From positions 806,001 to 870,000 of the forward strand of contig NC_134026.1 in assembly GCF_964204645.1 (NCBI RefSeq): a stretch of DNA of 64,000 bases, in the 5' to 3' direction. This stretch comes from Tubulanus polymorphus. Lineage: Eukaryota; Nemertea; Palaeonemertea; Tubulaniformes; Tubulanidae. A program made the position numbers and the translations under genes. Numbering within the stretch: the first letter of the stretch is position 1; every line of letters starts with the position of its first letter. The notes beneath the pieces are model-generated. The model was not told the DNA's origin and did not search any database. It saw only the letters and a list, made by a program, of their open reading frames with translations. Positions 1-10,654 of this stretch are shown here, in pieces.

Positions 1-1612
1 TATCATTTTCAGTTAGACAAAGTAAATTCCTATTGGCTGTTTATATTAGATATATATTATATATGAATGTGTAAAATGTCAATTTGTAGAAGCAAATATT
101 TAGGAATAAACTGTATTTATTGTTACTGTATTTGAAGTATATTCGGTTAATGATAGTTTTGGATTAGGATTCACGAAGAATTGATCGTTAGAAATTTCAA
201 ACTGGATCCGATTGATGAGATGAAATCCATTCGTTTTAGCAGCTTTAGATAAAACAAGCAACTGACGTATTTGAATCTAAATCTCATTTTATTTCTTAAC
301 CAAATTAAGTAAGCTGTATTCTACAAAATAAATTCATCACAATATGTTAATATCATACACGCGCTTATGTACGTATTGTGAATGATGTAACAAGGTAAAA
401 TTAACAGTAAGTTTAGTCCAAAAGGACATTTTACATCGTTACGCGAAAGCTACAGATTTACATATAAAAACATCACTGCAAACAAAAACTTGTAAGTACC
501 CAATAAAACTGCCTGGGAAGAGGAAGGCATCACTCGCGAGCCGAGTGCGAGCCAAACTTCTTATCAAATGCCATCAGAACTTATGAATATCGTAAAATGC
601 CATATACAACATAGATGGGAAATATAATTTTCTCTGGAAGTGGCAAGATGTTAACATATCCATTAGCATTGAGTGACACTCCGAAAAAGGTTTTTCATAC
701 AGTTTTTGCGGCAGCTTAATGCAATCGTGAACTTTATTACAAATGACTAGAAAACCTAATGAAAATGAGTTAAGAATTGAATTAGATGAAAAATATCTAC
801 TGTGTCTGCTCCATGTGAGGAAGATCACTGTATAAGTACGGTACACGTAAGGTATAAACAAATCAGTTATACACTGTCTTATTTTGGCGGCCATCTTTGC
901 GATAATGCATGATTTTAATCGAATCACGCAAGACTTCACCAACAGTTTAGTCAAGTCAGCGCGATGTGATCAAAATCCAATATGGCTGCCTTCATATGAA
1001 ATTGGTGTATTGTTTTAACCTCCCCCGCCATAAAAACATATTAGAGACAAGATTTAGAATGTTGAAATACATAGATATTACTAAACATTGACATTGAACA
1101 CAACATGTATTTATAACATATATAGAGGAATGTGTGTAACGGTAACAAAAATATTCAATTTGTATAGACTTTTTGAAAGCTAAAAATATAAAATGTAATA
1201 ATGATATTAAAACAATAAGTAACCAACCAACAATCGCACGATGATGAAATAAGAATACATCATTAAAAATCTAAAAATCCAACAACAGCAGATGTGAATT
1301 AGAGTATAAATAATGTAAACTTGTTTGAAATGAATATCATTGGAGACGATGCACGTTGAACAGCTGTTTTACTGTTATATACTTCTTCAATTTCATGACT
1401 TCAATTGATTATAACGTTTCCACCTATAGACACTTCTCATTATAGAATTGAAATGATTCTCTGTGATATATTTTTATCATATACAAATCAAACTGCAAAA
1501 TAGGTTTGAATATGTCTGATCTCATTTCGGTGTAAGGAATATGAGACTGGTTTAGTTTGATATAATGATGATGATCATTGTTTTGATCTTGCCCTGTTCG
1601 GATTTAGTCTAA

Positions 1613-1712
1613 CACGGGCCCAGTTCCACAGTTGCGAGATAATCCTGAGTTGAAATGGATTTTACTTAAGCATCAAAGTTCGAACCAGAACTGCAGAACC
1701 AGGTCCTAGTCA
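1613..1712. repeat. MITE-like repeat, family B (GGGCCCAGTTCCACAGTT end)
   Basis: Begins with a GGGCCCAGTTCCACAGTTG-like end and continues through a stretch rich in oppositely oriented motifs ending near GAACCAGGTCC. Related copies are visible near 5490-5640, 50079-50165, 55589-55690 and 62836-62945. Short length, paired inverted ends and intronic/intergenic dispersal suggest a non-autonomous DNA transposon. No transposase is seen. Confidence 0.5.
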
Positions 1713-1910
1713 ATGATATTTGAAAGATGTGATATAGGGGCCAGTTGGTCAAAAGTTGGCTAAAGTTAGCCATTAAGATCCAGTTCCATAATTCTCAGTT
1801 TGACCAGAAGGTTAAAAAAATTGGAAATGAACTTAAGAGTTTTACTCGTAGTGAAACTTAGGAAAGAGCAGTGGAACCTTTCAGCAACTAGCCCCATCAT
1901 AACTATTCAC

Positions 1911-2078
1911 GGTTCTTACAGATCAAAGAGTATGAATTTTCGGTGTCTCGTTCTTGCTGGTGACGAGTGACACAAGGAACCTCTTCATAAGAAACAGCCC
2001 TAACTGAGAATATATTGCCATGGGATCTGGGAAAATTAGGGAAATAGGGTAATTTTGGCTTTCTGATCTGTAAGAACC
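1911..2078. mobile_element. Small TIR element, family D
   Basis: A 168-bp element bounded by a perfect 15-bp inverted repeat (GGTTCTTACAGATCA at the left, its reverse complement ending at 2078). The interior shares GGTGTCT and GAAACAGCCCTNACTGAG blocks with 63640-63785, so the two are diverged copies of one family. Non-coding, consistent with a MITE. I could not define a clear target-site duplication. Confidence 0.6.
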
Positions 2079-2080
2079 AA

Positions 2081-2190
2081 GGGGCCGGTCTTATAGACTG
2101 GTATTACCTTTAACCCAAGGGGTAACTCAATTGATAATGAATTGAGTTAGCCTCCAGATTAAAGGTAATACCAGTATAAAACCGGGCTCA
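2081..2190. mobile_element. Palindromic MITE, family P
   Basis: A nearly self-complementary 110-bp unit. The left arm has TTATAGACTGGTATTACC followed by TTTAACCC and CTCAATT; the right arm carries the reverse complement in reverse order and ends near ACCGGGCTC. A second copy lies in a RIC1 intron at 50718-50830. The whole element can fold into a single long hairpin, typical of a fold-back MITE. Confidence 0.7.
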
Positions 2191-2216
2191 GATTATCGGC
2201 ATTTTTAAGACATTTC

Positions 2217-3185
2217 TCAGACATTCGTTTCTTTTCCGATTTCTTTTTTCTCCGGTAAATATCCGAGCGATTTGATCATTTTAAACTGATCAGGAATCTC
2301 CATTAATGCGTGAAGCGCGAACGTCGCGTCCGGATTTTTAGCTTTACACGTCACGTTGTGATAGTCGACGAATTGAAAATTATCGAATTTCCTTTTCGGT
2401 AAATGATTGTCGAATTCCTCCATGACGTCCCACGGTCCGTCGCCGACCCCGACGACTATGATACTGATCGGATAATGCGACGCGTCTAAAATGGCGTCGA
2501 TCGTCGGCTGTTCCTCGGTTACCTGTCCGTCCGCTATGATTATCAGTATATGATACGTATTTGCGCGTTTAGCGATTTCGATCGTTTTACGAATTAATGG
2601 CGCGAAACTGGTCGGTCCGCTCAACGTGACGCGCTTCGCGACGTCGTTATAGAGATCGAGAACGTCGCTCGTGTTTTCACATCTGGCGTTCTCGTCTTCG
2701 TTGAACGGGAATATATCGCGGTCCTTCGTGATGTGATCGCCGAATCCGTACGGTACGATGTTATTCTTCGTATGAAACGGTTCTAACGCCTGACCGAGGA
2801 TACTGATCACTTTCTGATACGGATTATAAACACGTCCCGAGTAAATACGATGTAAACAGTTACCGTTGAACGTTTTTCGACCTTGCCATTCGTTACTGGC
2901 GGTGAAGTCGACTCCGATGACGAGACTGACGTATTCTAACCCGGCGCGTCGACACGCCCGACTCACGTCCTGGAACGACTGGAAGTGATCCTCGACTGAT
3001 TTGAAATGTAGGAAATCGTCGCGACTCAATCCGAGCACCGCTAATAAACTGCTCTGTTTGTATCGTTCGCGTTTTCGTTTCGCTACTTGTTCTTCTTCCG
3101 TCAGTTTTTCGGCTTTCGGATCGTAAATCCAAATCAAGAATAAACCGACTATAACCGCGAGGCAGTAGATAATGAGAGACCACAT
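2217..3185 (-). CDS. Membrane-anchored VWA/copine domain protein (RGLG-like, no RING)
   Basis: A 322-residue VWA-domain protein of the copine/RGLG type. Starting at the ATG at 3185, residues about 2-21 form one hydrophobic segment followed by a charged linker, so the protein is predicted to be N-terminally membrane-anchored. The VWA domain spans about 75-300. It shows a copine-type metal site (GVDFTASNEW), GPTSFAPLI, the strand LIIIADGQVT, and a VGVGDGPWDVMEEFD segment matching plant RGLG ubiquitin ligases and animal copines. The RING finger that ends RGLG proteins and the C2 pair of true copines are both absent; the protein ends about 20 residues past the domain. A clear splice acceptor (TATATTACAG) lies at about 3204, so at least one upstream exon exists. 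If the exon at 4879-5003 is coding, the frame stays open and the N-terminus is longer. Function unknown; Ca2+-dependent binding or scaffolding is an inference. Confidence 0.88.
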   Translation of the reverse strand: MWSLIIYCLAVIVGLFLIWIYDPKAEKLTEEEQVAKRKRERYKQSSLLAVLGLSRDDFLHFKSVEDHFQSFQDVSRACRRAGLEYVSLVIGVDFTASNEWQGRKTFNGNCLHRIYSGRVYNPYQKVISILGQALEPFHTKNNIVPYGFGDHITKDRDIFPFNEDENARCENTSDVLDLYNDVAKRVTLSGPTSFAPLIRKTIEIAKRANTYHILIIIADGQVTEEQPTIDAILDASHYPISIIVVGVGDGPWDVMEEFDNHLPKRKFDNFQFVDYHNVTCKAKNPDATFALHALMEIPDQFKMIKSLGYLPEKKEIGKETNV

Positions 3186-4878
3186 ATCACGCTGAGAACC
3201 CTGTAATATAAACAACATTCATTCATTATTACCTTTAACTATTACTATTTGATGATAAGAGTTGTAGATGAGCCGTATTAACTCGGTTTCAAACAAGAAA
3301 ACAGTCAGTACTGAGTAGATTAAACTGATATCATAACCTTTGCAAAAACCCAGCTTCTGTCTCTACAAATACAGTTATTTCTCTCATTTTACCTGTTGAC
3401 GCTACTATACACTAACTCGTGATTTAGTATCAGTAAATATAACTACAGTCTGCGTTTGGTCGTATTACATTTTAATGATCGTAGCAACGCGCGATCATTC
3501 AACAACTTCTGTGTAACATCCTTTTAAAGACTAGATTGCATAAAACTAATGATGAATTTGATATTAATGATTAGACGAAAAAAGTTACCTCTACGAAACT
3601 ACGTACGTTATGTTATTCACAATTGAGCATAATAGCTGTAATTACTGTACGAATAGATACAAAATATGTTTGTAACATAACTACTATGTAGGCTGTATAC
3701 GCCACCATATCCTACACGCAAGACAATTTGTGTACAGCTAATATAGAATAGAATAGAATCGTTTGAGTCACTGCGACTTTATATACGACAGCTGTTTTCA
3801 TAAATGTTCCTTGCGGTTTTAATCCTGAGGCTTGACAATCAATTTAACCTGCAGATGTGTGCGTGTGCGCATGTGTGCGTGTGTGCGTGTGTCTAGAAAT
3901 AACTAGAAATAAACAACTTCAAATACTTTCAACTTTCAATTAATCTAAACTTTAAACATATAAAAATAAGATTTCAATCGAAACGTGATCAACATTTTTG
4001 ATACAATTCACTTCCACTAACATAAAATCGAGCTGAAATTAGGGTTGGATGCACATGAATTATGAATGGGCTTGATCAACTAGCTGATGTTATTAGTTTT
4101 AGACCAATGAGCTGATGTTAGGTCAGTCTATACCCGAATACTCATTAGAACTTTCATATTTAGATTAATTAAATGGATTCATCCGCTTTTACTCCATAAT
4201 AATCTTGACTGTTTCATACTCACTGCTACATGGTTCAGATGTTGCTATGTATTCTACTAATTTCAATTATTAATCTATATTGTAGCATGAATCCACTGTA
4301 GTGGGTGTTGACTGTATTCGACTATTGATTGATGAGACCCATGGGATCAGATCAATCAAGAACGATGCTGTCAACAATTGCTCTGATGGATGAGAAATGA
4401 AGAAATTACCTTCTTATTCAAGTTCACCGAGGGTGGATTTAGAGGAAGCCTGCAGGGGCTACACCATTTCGTGGGTCCCTGCGACTATAAATTTGTTTTT
4501 ATTTCAAGATCAGCCCCGGCAAACTGATACTGGTAATTCAACTGTCACTTTCAGGAAACAAATCTTAACACAACTATCTCTTATATACATCAGAATGTCA
4601 AGAAATGATGACTAGAAAAGACATAACGTTTTGTGACTCTCCCTACAGACCATCGCCACCTGATGTGGTCTCTAGAGAGAGTCCAAAAAGTTGTGTCAAT
4701 TTTATTTTCGAATTCAATTCTTGATAATGAATGAAAATTTGTTGTTTATCTTTAAAATTGTGTGTGGATTTTAATCCTATGCTTCAAAATTTTTCTAAAC
4801 TTGCGTGACAGTAGAATCTACAAAAAAACTCGAAACTCGATGAAAAAAGTTACAAGATGAACAACTCCATTTGCTTAC
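3186..4878. other. Probable intron/5' region of the copine-like gene
   Basis: Follows the acceptor at about 3204 on the minus strand and runs up to a donor-like site at 4874-4878. It contains a TG/CG-rich microsatellite and otherwise AT-rich sequence. The plus-strand ORF at 4397-4615 has no recognisable feature. No gene of its own is supported. Confidence 0.45.
3853..3893. repeat. TG/CG microsatellite
   Basis: About 40 bases of alternating purine-pyrimidine sequence (GTGTGCG units, interrupted). Simple-sequence repeat inside the probable first intron of the copine-like gene. Confidence 0.85.
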
Positions 4879-5003
4879 CACATATTCCAATATAGCACGT
4901 CCTATCATTGCTTGACTCGAGCTATCTCCTCTTAACAGCTGATTATGAGGATCATTTTCCCACCGTGGTAACTGATATTCATCAATTCATGTCATATATC
5001 CTC
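4879..5003 (-). other. Candidate upstream exon of the copine-like gene
   Basis: On the minus strand this segment has an acceptor (TATTTGTAG) at its start and a donor (GTAAGC) at its end. In the frame that joins in phase to the exon beginning at about 3204, it reads openly from a TGA near its 5' end, giving a WENDPHNQLLRGDSSSQAM-type peptide that runs into the GSQRDMW start of the main exon. An in-frame ATG inside it would add about 15 residues to the protein. Alternatively it is 5' UTR with several short upstream ORFs, or a second acceptor (ATATCAG) shortens it. RNA evidence would decide. Confidence 0.4.
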
Positions 5004-8000
5004 CTACAAATATAAAACATAACTATTACAGATTAAACAACACGAGCTGATAATTGTTAACACTGTGACTGAAAATAAACGATAAGATTCAAGAAGAAGA
5101 GAAGTCAATCCGAATTTAGTTTGAACTGCAAATAAATTCAAAATATCACTGAAATACCTTGCATTGAATTTATTCATCCGCTATAAAGTGCTGATGAACA
5201 ATAAGCCATTTAGGATCAGTATCAGGCGGTCGCGATGCCTTACAATATAAAAATAACAAGGAATGAAACAGCTTTGTATTTACCTGTTTTTGCCCGGAAA
5301 CCACAGAGATTATCAACATACCCGGAAGTAAAATCAAAGCCGCACAAGCCCCTGTGTTTAGCACAGGGGTTTGTTGCAATTGATAGTGATTGAATTATGG
5401 GATTGGTTATTGATACTGGTTTATTCAATTCACTACCGTATGAACGATGTATCAATTCCGACAAGTCCTGCTTAGGCCTATCAGGACTACTTATGGGCCC
5501 AGTTCCATAGTCATGGCTTAGGCTTAAGACCAATCTAAGACTATCTTAGATCTATAACCAATCTAACTACTAAGACGAGTCTTAAAATCTAAGACCATTT
5601 TTGGACTCAAGTCTCAACTGAGGAGCCAGCCCCATGGTGTTTTAGGATTTATTTTGGTTAGGGATAAAACGTTACCAGGTATTGGTATCCTAACTGTTGA
5701 GTTGTCAGAGGGTTGAACGACGAAGTAAGACTAAGAGTAACGAGACATATGATGTCGATGTAATCCGATCTTTAAGGGCACGGTCACCAATCGCCCAATA
5801 AGACCCGCATTTATTTTGACAGCTACAGTTGCATGTTTTGACAGATGGGAACAAAGACGCCATCTAGATTTTCCCCTAGTGTGGCAGCACCGTACGGTCA
5901 CCTAGTGGTAATTCTGCGAACTAATGTAATATTGCGGGCTGGAGCGCCGGATTGTATAAATATAAACGACTGTTAATTAATGACTTCCCATTATGAGTTT
6001 TCCGGTTTGCTCGGCTACCCGTACTGGCGGGCGAATTTTTTTTTCACACCAGGTCCGCCATTTTGTTTCTACATGTGACATGCTATCACGTAATCTCAAC
6101 ATGTAAACACAATAACTACCGGTATACATAAAACACGTGTTCCCTATAAAACAGGAATGAGTTGAATAACGAAACCCACTAAGTAACATAACGAAAATTG
6201 GAGTCTAGAATATAATCCTTAATTATAATGTTTATAAAATTGGGGAATCATATGCTCAATTTTATTAATTATAATTCATACTGAGACACCGCGTGTAGAA
6301 GACGCTGTCCTCAATTATGCCAGATCGAAAAAGCCCCAAGTCTAGACTTTTGTGTCATTGTAAATAAAAAATTATATGGGGGAATATCCTCTTAGCCTCT
6401 GCAGGGAATCAAGTCTACGTCCTTGAGCTCCTTCTGAAGGGCCAAAAATAAATACAGGCCTTTCCATAGGCGTCGCCGGGATTTTTTATGGGGGTCCGAA
6501 TATCGGCAATTTGTTGAATCTAGTAAGCCAGCGAAGCTGCCTTTGACGAGGACCGAAGGTCCGAAGTCCTCATGGGGGGTTGGGAGTCCTTCCCCAAGAA
6601 AATTTTGAAAATTAGGAGCGATTTAAAGCGTTTTTCCGCCACCTTGAGTGATTACCTTGTGGAAAAAACACGAGTTTTTATGTAGTAAAAAATGAAGAAA
6701 CCTAGCCGAAAAAGGGGGTTCGTTTGCACCCACCGAACCCCCCTGGCGACGCCTATGCTATCTGCTGCCACCAGACTTCAGCACCACTCATAAGTCAGAT
6801 ATTTATCACCAATTAAACATTTATTTGCTAAACAAACAAGCCCAATCCTGGGCTTCCACACAATTTGTCAAAGAAAATATTTTTTATGAAAATGTAATAC
6901 AAAATTAATTATCTATTTACAATTACTGGTAGGGCTCAGCAGTATGATAGCCTCAGATTGTCACGAAGAGAGACAAATTATTATATTGAAATCTTTACAT
7001 AATATACTAATACATAAGAAACTATTTTATATATTTTGATAATACAGCAGTTATGAAGAGTGAGACTGAAATGATTATTGCAGTATCTATATACGGGGTG
7101 CAGCCACAGATTTGTCATAATTTGTCTGAATTTGGCGTGCATATTTTTAACCGATCATCCGCTCCGCTAGCCATGAGGCTTGCGTGAGGGTGAAAGTATT
7201 GATATTCTGACACTCAATACACTTTTTTCCTTACACTTTCTAAACTTCCTTCCGCGAAGCGACGCCTAAGGCTGGCTTAATGTCGACGCCTAGACCAACG
7301 CAACCGGCCGGATAATCCCCGATTAGCACCACATAAACTCAGCGTTTTCAAACTTCGAAGCATTTTCAAACTTCAAAAGAAAAGATGCCATTGACCGCAA
7401 TTCAAGAATGGCCAGTGACCTACCTGCCATACCTTTTGAAATCATTCCCCGAAGCTTTTGTTATCGGTGATGCAACCAATCACCGGCTACGAATTTTAAG
7501 GGGGTCAGTTAAAAACTGGTGGGCGCTCCTACAAGTTGTCATTACACTTGGAAATTCTACACGGCGAAGAAGTCTCTGTCGCCGGATATTGCTCAGATAG
7601 GACACGTTTTAGAAAAAGAGAATTTTCATTAGGTTGTAAAAAACGCAGCTGAGCTGATAAACTATTTGTTATTAATACAACTTGATTTTGGCAACAGGAC
7701 ACGGAATTCAAAAATGACTTTAAGATTGACTCTTAAATAAAAGGATTATATTTTCAAATTGCTGCTTCATCCGCGTTACAAGGTTGCTGTAAGGTAGGTG
7801 GAACATTTATTTAACATTAGCGGTCGAAATTATGTTTTATAGATTTAGATTTAGGAAAAAATAGTTGCACTTTAGGTTAGGGTTAGGTTAGGTTTAATCA
7901 ACAGGTACCGGTACCCAGTCTTACAGCTTCATGGAAGATACAACAGACTCGCCTGAAAAACATGAGCGGTCCGAATTGAATAAGGTAGGACATATTTCAG

Positions 8001-8455
8001 CGTGGACTTATCAACTAGAGTTGATACGTCCATGATTTCAGTGAGAAGAAAAAGACCCCCCGGGCCATAGAAGATCGAACCCGAAGTTGAATGACGATGA
8101 CAGAGTGGCTTGAAAAAATTCAGGTGCGACTTGTATGACATGTCTAATAGTTCTTGTAGATAAATAGAATTGATAGAATTTATGTTAGTTCTAACTATTT
8201 ATTTAACCCTCAATTAAAACATAATTTCAACCGTTAATTCTTATGTATTTTGAATATGTTTCACAATTATCCAACAACCCCACCCTCACCCCTCCCCTTA
8301 AAACGAAGCTTGCATGATTTTGTGGGTTAAGCGTGACTTTGGCAGGATGAGGAATTGACGATTTGGACTTGAAAACTTTTTTCTACATATAGTGATACAA
8401 ATATAAAACAATAGAAAAATATACAATATTACACATTAAAATGATTTTCAAATGA
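5004..8455. other. Repeat-rich intergenic DNA
   Basis: No gene supported. It includes a family-B MITE-like copy at about 5490-5640, a GGCAGCACCGTACGGTC fragment near 5885-5902 that matches the end of the fold-back element in the 10.8-12.0 kb array, and a degenerate repeat at 6470-6760 with poly-purine and poly-pyrimidine runs. Short exon-like pieces at 5160-5380 (minus) show splice-like signals around hydrophobic reading frames, but no convincing gene assembles from them. Confidence 0.45.
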
Positions 8456-8460
8456 TTTTT

Positions 8461-8660
8461 CACGCGCCATTTTATTTTGAAGTAATCTCGCGCCATTTTT
8501 TCGAAGTCTCATCTCGCACCATTTTATTTTTCATCTCGCGCCATTTTATTTGGCGGTAATCTCGCGCCATTTTATTTGGCGGTAATCTCGCGCAGTTTTA
8601 TTTGGAGGTAATCTCGCGCCATTTTATTTTGAAGTAATCTATCTCGCGCCATTTTATTTG
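8461..8660. repeat. 26-bp tandem repeat carrying CGCGCCATTTTAT
   Basis: About eight degenerate copies of a unit close to CTCGCGCCATTTTATTTGGC plus GGTAAT. Spacing is mostly 26 bp, with two or three longer or shorter units. The invariant core is CGCGCCATTTTAT. No coding potential. Confidence 0.85.
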
Positions 8661-8734
8661 TCTTTTTGCGCTTCCCAGATACATAACTTATTTTGTTGTT
8701 CTGTAATTAATCATATATCAACTCACTCAGTTAT

Positions 8735-8885
8735 GCGTATGTATTGTAATATGTATTTTATTATGTATTGTACCATGTATTATATCATGTATTGTATTAT
8801 GTATTGTTCCATTTATTGTAATATGATATGTATTTTACCATGTATTGTATTATGTATTGTAATATGTATCGTATTATGTATTTGT
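8735..8885. repeat. About 15-bp TATGTATTGTA repeat
   Basis: Ten or so imperfect copies of TATGTATTGTANCATG. The Met/Tyr/Cys-rich plus-strand reading frame here is an artefact of the repeat. Confidence 0.8.
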
Positions 8886-10436
8886 AATTACTCTTCTAAC
8901 TCGGTTCTCTCTAATTAGTGTCAGTCTGCCTATAAATACTGATTAGTAGCGAAAGCTTGTGCGTCAAATAAACCTATATTGTATACTTATACTTGTCTCG
9001 TTATAATTATTTTAAACCCGGTTTATACCCCAGGCTCCTCTACGGAATAAGGGAACATCGTGTTTTAATTCCTGATTCGGACCCACTGTCGCAGCCTTTG
9101 TCAGTGGACACAGGACAACTCGGGCTGGATTCGAACCCTAGAAAGCAGCAGGCCCATTTCTCTTGGACATTGAGGAAAACTTCTAAGACTAAGATTCGAT
9201 TTTCAGCCTTCTTTGACGAAGAGAACTTCAGTGGGACAATACTCAGAATTCGAACTTGTGGAATGAACCTGTTTTGGAATTTTCTGCGAAAGCTTCATTT
9301 TTCTAGAGGAAAATAAATCAATTTCATATCGGTAACTATTACGACGAGTGATAGGAAAAATTGTGCCGAAATTGAAGGTGTTGAAACAAACACAGCTAAC
9401 CTACACGGCTGTCTGGAATCAGTTCTTTTGGGATTTGCAGAAAATTCCGAAACATTTTCATTCCGAGGAGACTGAAATGGACTGGTGACCCACGTATGCT
9501 GGGTGAACTTTGGTTATCGGAGTTAGTCGCGACTATAGTCGAACTAAGTGAAACCGAATGTCAGTTAGTCGGAACCATAGTCTGCAAATAGTTCGGAAAT
9601 AAAGCGCATTCGGTTATTAGTTCCGACCACTAGTCGACTAGATACGAGAACTGAATTTGGCCCTTACTGAGGAACTAGGATTCTGACCCGGCGGACAAGA
9701 CCATCAGCCAGGAACAAAATAGTCCCGACCAGTCTGACCAGTGTGTGGTCGGCGGATGAGGGAGGATTAATGTACAAGGCAAGCAACATCGGAGCCTCGC
9801 TCGGAAGGTCTCCACTGAAGGCGCTGCGATGCACTAATCTCGGTAAGTCAAAAGGTGTTTTTATTTAAGCAACTCGAATCAACACGACTTACGCATGCGC
9901 AACAAAGTACCGACCTGGTGTGAAAAAAAAAATTCTCGGCGGGGTAGTCTAGAGAGGCCAATGAAAACGCCGGTTTGCTGAACTACCCCCCTTTGCGGGA
10001 TTGCGGTATGATGTTTGATCCGACAGTTTTAAGCGGTTAATGGCTGTTTCAAGTGCTTACATGATGCTAATTACTTCGTGGTACATGGTGGTTTAAAAAA
10101 TGATTTCATAATAATCACCGCGTGGGCTTCGTAGAAAGACCACTGCCTGTGGCCTTCCCAAATTTTAATTGTCCTGTCCGATTTGGTTTCGTCCAATTGA
10201 GAGACTGCCTTTTCCAGTTAGGGCATTTTTGGATCACATAACTCAGGAAATGACTTACGCTTTTGGGCCCCTTCGTCGGTTCCACATGTTTCATTTGAGC
10301 CATAGACCACAATGGTGACACCATGATGGTCAGAGACTGACCAATTGAGATATCCCCGAGTCTTACCACTTGACTTCGAATTTCGGAAATTTTTCAAGTC
10401 ATGTTTGTTTTCAAACTACTGAAGAGTCATTGCAAA
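8886..10436. other. Intergenic DNA, no supported gene
   Basis: Unique-looking DNA with some short inverted motifs (for example around 9515-9660, TTAGTCG and CGACTA variants). Open frames at 8993-9316 and 10115-10369 show no domain, no plausible splicing partners and no homology that I recognise. Confidence 0.4.
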
Positions 10437-10650
10437 TTCATAAACTGACCATCACTGATCACCACTGACAAATTCAAACTCCTTGAATTTGAAAACTATA
10501 TACCGCGTTATGGTGTCAAACTCGAAAGGATTCGCCATGAATATTGAGAATTCATAATTGACCATCACTGACCACCACTGACCAATTCATGCTTCTCGAA
10601 TATGAGAACGATATACCACGTTACGGTGTCAAACTAGAAAGGATTCGCCA
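10437..10650. repeat. 114-bp direct repeat, two copies
   Basis: The segment beginning TTCATAA at 10437 is repeated from 10551 with about 85 percent identity by eye (period 114). Shared blocks include TGACCATCACTGA, CCACTGAC, GGTGTCAAACT and GAAAGGATTCGCCAT. It sits directly upstream of the larger array. Confidence 0.8.
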
Positions 10651-10654
10651 TCAT

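Larger units (their letters stand above)
1..2216. other. 3' flank of the copine-like gene, no supported gene
   Basis: AT-rich sequence downstream of the copine-like stop codon; part of it is probably that gene's 3' UTR. Stop-free stretches exist (for example 574-954 minus), but they show no domain and a composition typical of untranslated DNA. The distal part (about 1613-2190) is built from short palindromic repeats, listed separately. Several AATAAA-like strings occur on the minus strand, and I cannot choose the true cleavage site. Confidence 0.5.

Noticed and set aside
574-954. 126-codon ORF on the minus strand
   Set aside because: No domain, no splice partners, composition like AT-rich 3' flank; longest by chance in the region.
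5160-5380. Two exon-like pieces with in-phase splice signals (small hydrophobic protein)
   Set aside because: No convincing start, no homology, and overlap with repeat sequence; kept only as a note in the intergenic entry.
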